A DNA stretch of 64,000 bases. Origin: Artocarpus heterophyllus (lineage: Eukaryota; Streptophyta; Magnoliopsida; Rosales; Moraceae). Numbering within the stretch: position 1 is the first letter of the stretch; each line of letters begins with the position of its first letter. Of the stretch, positions 59,330 through 64,000 are shown in pieces. The notes under the pieces were generated by a model, which saw nothing but the letters and a program-made list of their open reading frames with translations, made no database searches and was not told the origin of the DNA. The translations under genes and the position numbers were made by a program. The stretch lies in NCBI GenBank assembly GCA_025403435.1, contig CM046350.1, positions 31,215,346 through 31,279,345 on the forward strand. Reading direction: 5' to 3'.

Positions 59330-62300
59330 AAGTTCTAGAAGAATCCGGATGAGTCAAGCTTGAAATCAGCTCAAATTTTGCAAGATCAAGTCAATAGAAG
59401 AACTTTGGAAACTTTCCCATTTTGGCACACATGTGGATTATTTGCACTTTCCTTTAATTGTAGGGCGTGTAAATGGCTGAAAATCAGCCATTACGACTTT
59501 GCTTTCTTTTGGTTTTTATTTTAGGCTTAGTACTTGTGATTGAATTTGTCAACTTTTCTTTTTGGGCAACACTTTGTAATTTTGGCCTATAAATAGGCGT
59601 TTCAAAGGTTAATGAAGAGATGAATGTTTATTTTCTGAGAGAAATAGTTCTTTCTTTGGTTCTTTGACGAACTGCACGAACTCTTCGGATCAATCCGAGC
59701 GTTCAACCCCAACTTATCGATCAAGCTTTCCATCCTTGATTGTGGCATCTACAATATACCAAGGTTCTTGGTTCGATATAAGCAACGGGTCGCTGTGACT
59801 TCCATCCAAATCTAAGTGGAAACGATCTTGGTGCCTTCTTATTAATAATGGGTTTCGTCAGTATATTGGCGAGGTTCTTATCACTATGTGTCGAAAAGCT
59901 CCTACAATCAATGAAGAGAAGTAACATTCAAGAAGAGCCTCAACCAACTGGTCTTCTTTTCTATTCTCTACCCACGATCGAAGTGAGTGTGGGCTCACAC
60001 GTACAGCTCTTCCCGATGGAGACTTAGGGAGCTTAAATGCATGGAAGGTGGTTGACCCAATACAAGTTCCTGTTGGACCAGTCACAAGAGCCCGAGCTAA
60101 GAAATTCATGGAAGCACTAAATGTGCTGATTCACGAAATCTGGAATCAAGAAAATTTGTGCAAGCCCATTGACCCAGGCCCACGTCAACCACAACGGTGC
60201 GTCAATTTGATCCAAGTTCTAGAAGAATCCGGATGAGTCAAGCTTGAAATCAGCTCAAATTTTGCAAGATCACGTCAATGGAAGAACTTTGGAAACTTTC
60301 CCATTTTGGCACACATGCGGATTATTTGCACTTTCCCTTAATTGTAGGGCATGTAAATGGCTGAAAATCAGCCATTAAGACTTTCCATTCTTTTGGTTTT
60401 TATTTTAGGCTTAGTAATTATGATTGAATTTGTCAACTTTTCTTTTTGGGCAACACTTTGTAATTTTGGCCTATAAATAGGCGTTTCAAAGGTTAATGAA
60501 GAGATAAATGTTTATTTTCTGAGAGAAATAATTCTTTCTTTGGTCCTTCGACGAACTGCACAAACTCTTCGGATCAATCCGAACGTTCAACCCCGACTTA
60601 TCAATCAAGCTTTCCATCCTTGATTGTGGCGTCTACGATATACCAAGGTTCTTGCTTTGACACAAGCAACGTGTTGCGGTGACTTCCATCCAAATCTAAG
60701 TAGAAACGACCTTGGTGCCTTCTTATTGATAACGGGTTTCATCAGTATATTGGCGAGGTTCTTATCACTGTGTCGAAAAGCTCCTACAATCAGTGAAGAG
60801 AAGTAACATTGAAGAAGAGCCTCAACCAACTGGTCTTCTTTTCTATTCTCTATCCACGATCGAAGTGAGTGTGGGCTCACACGAACAGCTCTTCCTGATG
60901 GAGACTTAGGGAGCTCAAATGCATGGAAGGTGGTTGACCCAATACAAGTTCCTGTTGGACCAGTCACAAGAGCCCGAGCCAAGAAATTCAAGGAAGCACT
61001 AAATGGGCTGATTTACGAAATCTGGAATCAAGAAAAGTTGTGCAAGCCCATTGACCCAGGCCCACGTCAACCACAACGGTGCGTCAATTTGATCCAAGTT
61101 CTAGAAGAATCTGGATGAGTCAAGCTTGAAATCAGCTCAAATTTTGCAAGATCAAGTCAATGGAAGAACTTTGGAAACTTTCCCATTTTGGCACACCTGC
61201 GGATTTTTTGCACTTTCCTTTAATTGTTGGGCGTGTAAATGGCTACAAATCAGCCATTAAGACTTTCCTTTCTTTTGGTTTTTAATTTAGTCTTAGTATA
61301 ATTATGATTGATTTTGTCAACTTTTCTTTTTGGGCAACACTTTGTAAGTTTGGCCTATAAATAGGCGTTTCAAAGGCTAATGAAGAGATGAATGTTGATT
61401 TTCTAAGAGAAATATTTCTTTCTTTGGTTCTTTGACGAACTGCATGAACTCTTCGGATCAATCCGAGCGTTCAACCCCGACTTATCAATCAAGCTTTCCA
61501 TCCTTGATTGTGGCGTCCACTATATACCAAGGTTCTTGCTTCGATTTAAGCAACGGGTCACGGTTACTTCCATCCAAATCTGAGTAGAAACGATATTGGT
61601 GCCATCTTATTGATAACGGGTTTCGTCAGTATATTGGCGAGGTTCTTATCACTATGTGTCGAAAAAGCTCCTACAATCAGTGAAGAGAAGTAATATTCAA
61701 GAAGAGCCTCAACCAACTGGTCTTCTTTTCTATTCTCTATCCACGATCGAAGTGAGTGTGGGCTCACACGTACAGCTCTTCCTGATGGAGACTTAGGGAG
61801 CTCAAATGCATGGAAGGTGGTTGACACAATACAAGTTCCTGTTGGACCAGTCACAAGAGCCCGAGCTAAGAAATTCAATGAAGCACTAAATGGGCTGATT
61901 CACGAAATCTGGAATCAAGAAAATTGGTGCAAGCCCATTGACCCAGGCCCACGTCAACCACAATGGTGCGTCAATTTGATCCAAGTTCTAGAAGAATCCG
62001 GATGAGTCAAGCTTGAAATCAGCTCAAATTTTGCAAGATCAAGTCAATAGAAGAACTTTGGAAACTTTCCCATTTTGGCACACATGTGGATTATTTGCAC
62101 TTTCCTTTAATTGTAGGGCGTGTAAATGGCTGAAAATCAGCCATTACGACTTTGCTTTCTTTTGGTTTTTATTTTAGGCTTAGTACTTGTGATTGAATTT
62201 GTCAACTTTTCTTTTTGGGCAACACTTTGTAATTTTGGCCTATAAATAGGCGTTTCAAAGGTTAATGAAGAGATGAATGTTTATTTTCTGAGAGAAATAG

Positions 62301-63548
62301 TTCTTTCTTTGGTTCTTTGACGAACTGCACGAACTCTTCGGATCAATCCGAGCGTTCAACCCCAACTTATCAATCAAGCTTTCCATCCTTGATTGTGGCA
62401 TCTACAATATACCAAGGTTCTTGGTTCGATATAAGCAACGGGTCGCGGTGACTTCCATCCAAATCTGAGTAGAAACGATCTTGGTGCCTTCTTATTAATA
62501 ATGGGTTTCGTCAGTATATTGGCGAGGTTCTTATCACTATGTGTCGAAAAGCTCCTACAATCAATGAAGAGAAGTAACATTCAAGAAGAGCCTCAACCAA
62601 CTGGTCTTCTTTTCTATTCTCTACCCACGATCGAAGTGAGTGTGGGCTCACACGTACAGCTCTTCCCGATGGAGACTTAGGGAGCTTAAATGCATGGAAG
62701 GTGGTTGACCCAATACAAGTTCCTGTTGGACCAGTCACAAGAGCCCGAGCTAAGAAATTCAAGGAAGCACTAAATGTGCTGATTCACGAAATCTGGAATC
62801 AAGAAAATTTGTGCAAGCCCATTGACCCAGGCCCACGTCAACCACAACGGTGCGTCAATTTGATCCAAGTTCTAGAAGAATCCAAATGAGTCAAGCTTGA
62901 AATCTGCTCAAATTTTGCAAGATCAAGTCAATGGAAGAACTTTGGAAACTTTCCCATTTTGGCACACATGCGGATTATTTGCACTTTCCCTTAATTGTAG
63001 GGCATGTAAATGGCTGAAAATCAGCCATTAAGACTTTCCATTCTTTTGGTTTTTATTTTAGGCTTAGTAATTATGATTGAATTTGTCAACTTTTCTTTTT
63101 GGGCAACACTTTGTAATTTTGGCCTATAAATAGGCGTTTCAAAGGTTAATGAAGAGATAAATGTTTATTTTCTGAGAGAAATAATTCTTTCTTTGGTCCT
63201 TCGACGAACTGCACAAACTCTTCGGATCAATCCGAACGTTTAACCCCGACTTATCAATCAAGCTTTCCATCCTTGATTGTGGCGTCTACGATATACCAAG
63301 GTTCTTGCTTTGACACAAGCAACGTGTTGCGGTGACTTCCATCCAAATCTAAGTAGAAACGACCTTGGTGCCTTCTTATTGATAACGGGTTTCATCAGTA
63401 TATTGGCGAGGTTCTTATCACTGTGTCGAAAAGCTCCTACAATCAGTGAAGAGAAGTAACATTGAAGAAGAGCCTCAACCAACTGGTCTTCTTTTCTATT
63501 CTCTATCCACGATCGAAGTGAGTGTGGGCTCACACGTACAGCTCTTCC
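59330..63548 (+). repeat. Segment repeated at three-unit spacing within the array
   Basis: Private variants in about 59330-60895 recur 2,653 bp later in about 61980-63548. Examples: CCCGATGG at the LTR start (60013 and 62666), CACAAGCAACGTGTTGCGG (60661 and 63314), TAATTGTAGGGCATGTAAAT (60338 and 62991), ATTACGACTTTGC (59488 and 62141). The units between are less alike, showing a multi-unit duplication or conversion. Confidence 0.85.
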
Positions 63549-64000
63549 TGATGGAGACTTAGGGAGCTCAAATGCATGGAAGGTGGTTGACACAATACAA
63601 GTTCCTGTTGGACCAGTCACAAGAGCCCGAGCTAAGAAATTCAAGGATGCACTAAATGGACTGATTCACGAAATCTGGAATCAAGAAAATTTGTGCAAGC
63701 CCGTTGACCCAGGCCCACGTCAACCACAACGGTGCGTCAATTTGATCCTTGTTCTAGAAGAATCCGGATGAGTCAAGCTTGAAATCAGCTCAAATTTTGC
63801 AAGATCAAGTCAATAGAAGAACTTTGGAAACTTTCCCATTTTGGCACACATGCGGATTATTTGCACTTTCCTTTAATTGTTGGGCGTGTAAATGGCTGAA
63901 AATCAGCCATTAAGGCTTTCCTTTCTGTTGGTTTTTATTTTAGGCTTAGTAATTATGATTGAATTTGTCAACTTTTCTTTTTGGGCAACACTTTGTAATT

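Larger units (their letters stand above)
52072..64000 (+). repeat. Tandem satellite array, unit about 884 bp = B-type LTR + 130-bp spacer
   Basis: LTR starts recur at 52072, 52956, 53840, 54723, 55607, 56485, 57368, 58246, 59131, 60014, 60896, 61783, 62667 and 63549. Unit lengths are 884, 884, 883, 884, 878, 883, 878, 885, 883, 882, 887, 884 and 882. All are head to tail in plus orientation; 13 are complete and the last is cut by the window end. Each unit is one complete LTR followed by the same 130-bp non-LTR segment. No primer site or purine tract occurs inside the array after the first LTR. Neighbouring units differ by a few per cent by eye. Confidence 0.97.

Noticed and set aside
52072..64000. 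CRISPR-like or gene-cluster reading of the regular repeats
   Set aside because: Repeat units are near-identical LTRs with a constant spacer; spacers are not variable and there are no cas genes.

Overview
The window is plant nuclear DNA made entirely of Ty3/gypsy LTR retrotransposons, their wreckage, and a satellite built from one of their LTRs. I see no host gene, tRNA, rRNA or CRISPR array. The elements share a gag-pol order (gag with a CCHC knuckle, DGG protease, YFDD reverse transcriptase, RNase H, D-D-35-E integrase). They have TGAT...ATCA LTR ends, 5-bp target-site duplications (TSDs) and a primer-binding site matching plant initiator tRNA-Met (TGGTATCAGAGCC). The reading frame runs through the polypurine tract into the 3' LTR and ends in a [17 protein letters not shown] tail. 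That tail resembles the CR motif of CRM-clade (centromeric) chromoviruses, so a centromeric or pericentromeric origin in a flowering plant, probably a dicot, is my inference. The species cannot be told.

Layout. I name the families A, B, D and E by LTR or coding sequence. 1-12975: decayed plus-strand family E element(s), interrupted by a solo A LTR (123-923, TSD ACATC) and by a complete minus-strand A element (A1, 4171-10917, TSD GAAAA). 12976-16819 and 30624-31339: a decayed minus-strand D element split by plus-strand element A2 (16820-30618). A2 is itself split by minus-strand B1 (22861-29697, TSD TATTG), the youngest and best-preserved element. 31340-39134: rearranged pieces, namely an LTR fragment, an A reverse-transcriptase fragment in fold-back orientation against an A gag (A3), a truncated B element (B3), and two adjacent B LTRs. 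39135-44128: a second decayed E element with a solo B LTR inside gag (39567-40353, TSD CGGTT). 44129-47396: B4, a rearranged B copy with an internal deletion. 47397-47847: an inverted B LTR fragment. 47866-52825: B5, a B element lacking its 5' end.

52072-64000: a head-to-tail tandem array running off the window. Its unit is about 884 bp: one complete B-type LTR (about 754 bp) plus a 130-bp segment found in no LTR or internal region here. Thirteen complete units and one partial unit are visible, and the first LTR is also the 3' LTR of B5. Nearly every unit keeps the LTR TATA box, an 8-bp-stem hairpin and a 60-62-residue CR-motif reading frame. This LTR-derived satellite is the most interesting object in the window.

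Working together: only B1 comes close to coding for a working gag-pol polyprotein, and even it has two in-frame TGA codons. The rest are pseudogenes. The nesting gives a relative order of insertion: E and D are oldest, then A1, A2 and the A solo LTR, then B.
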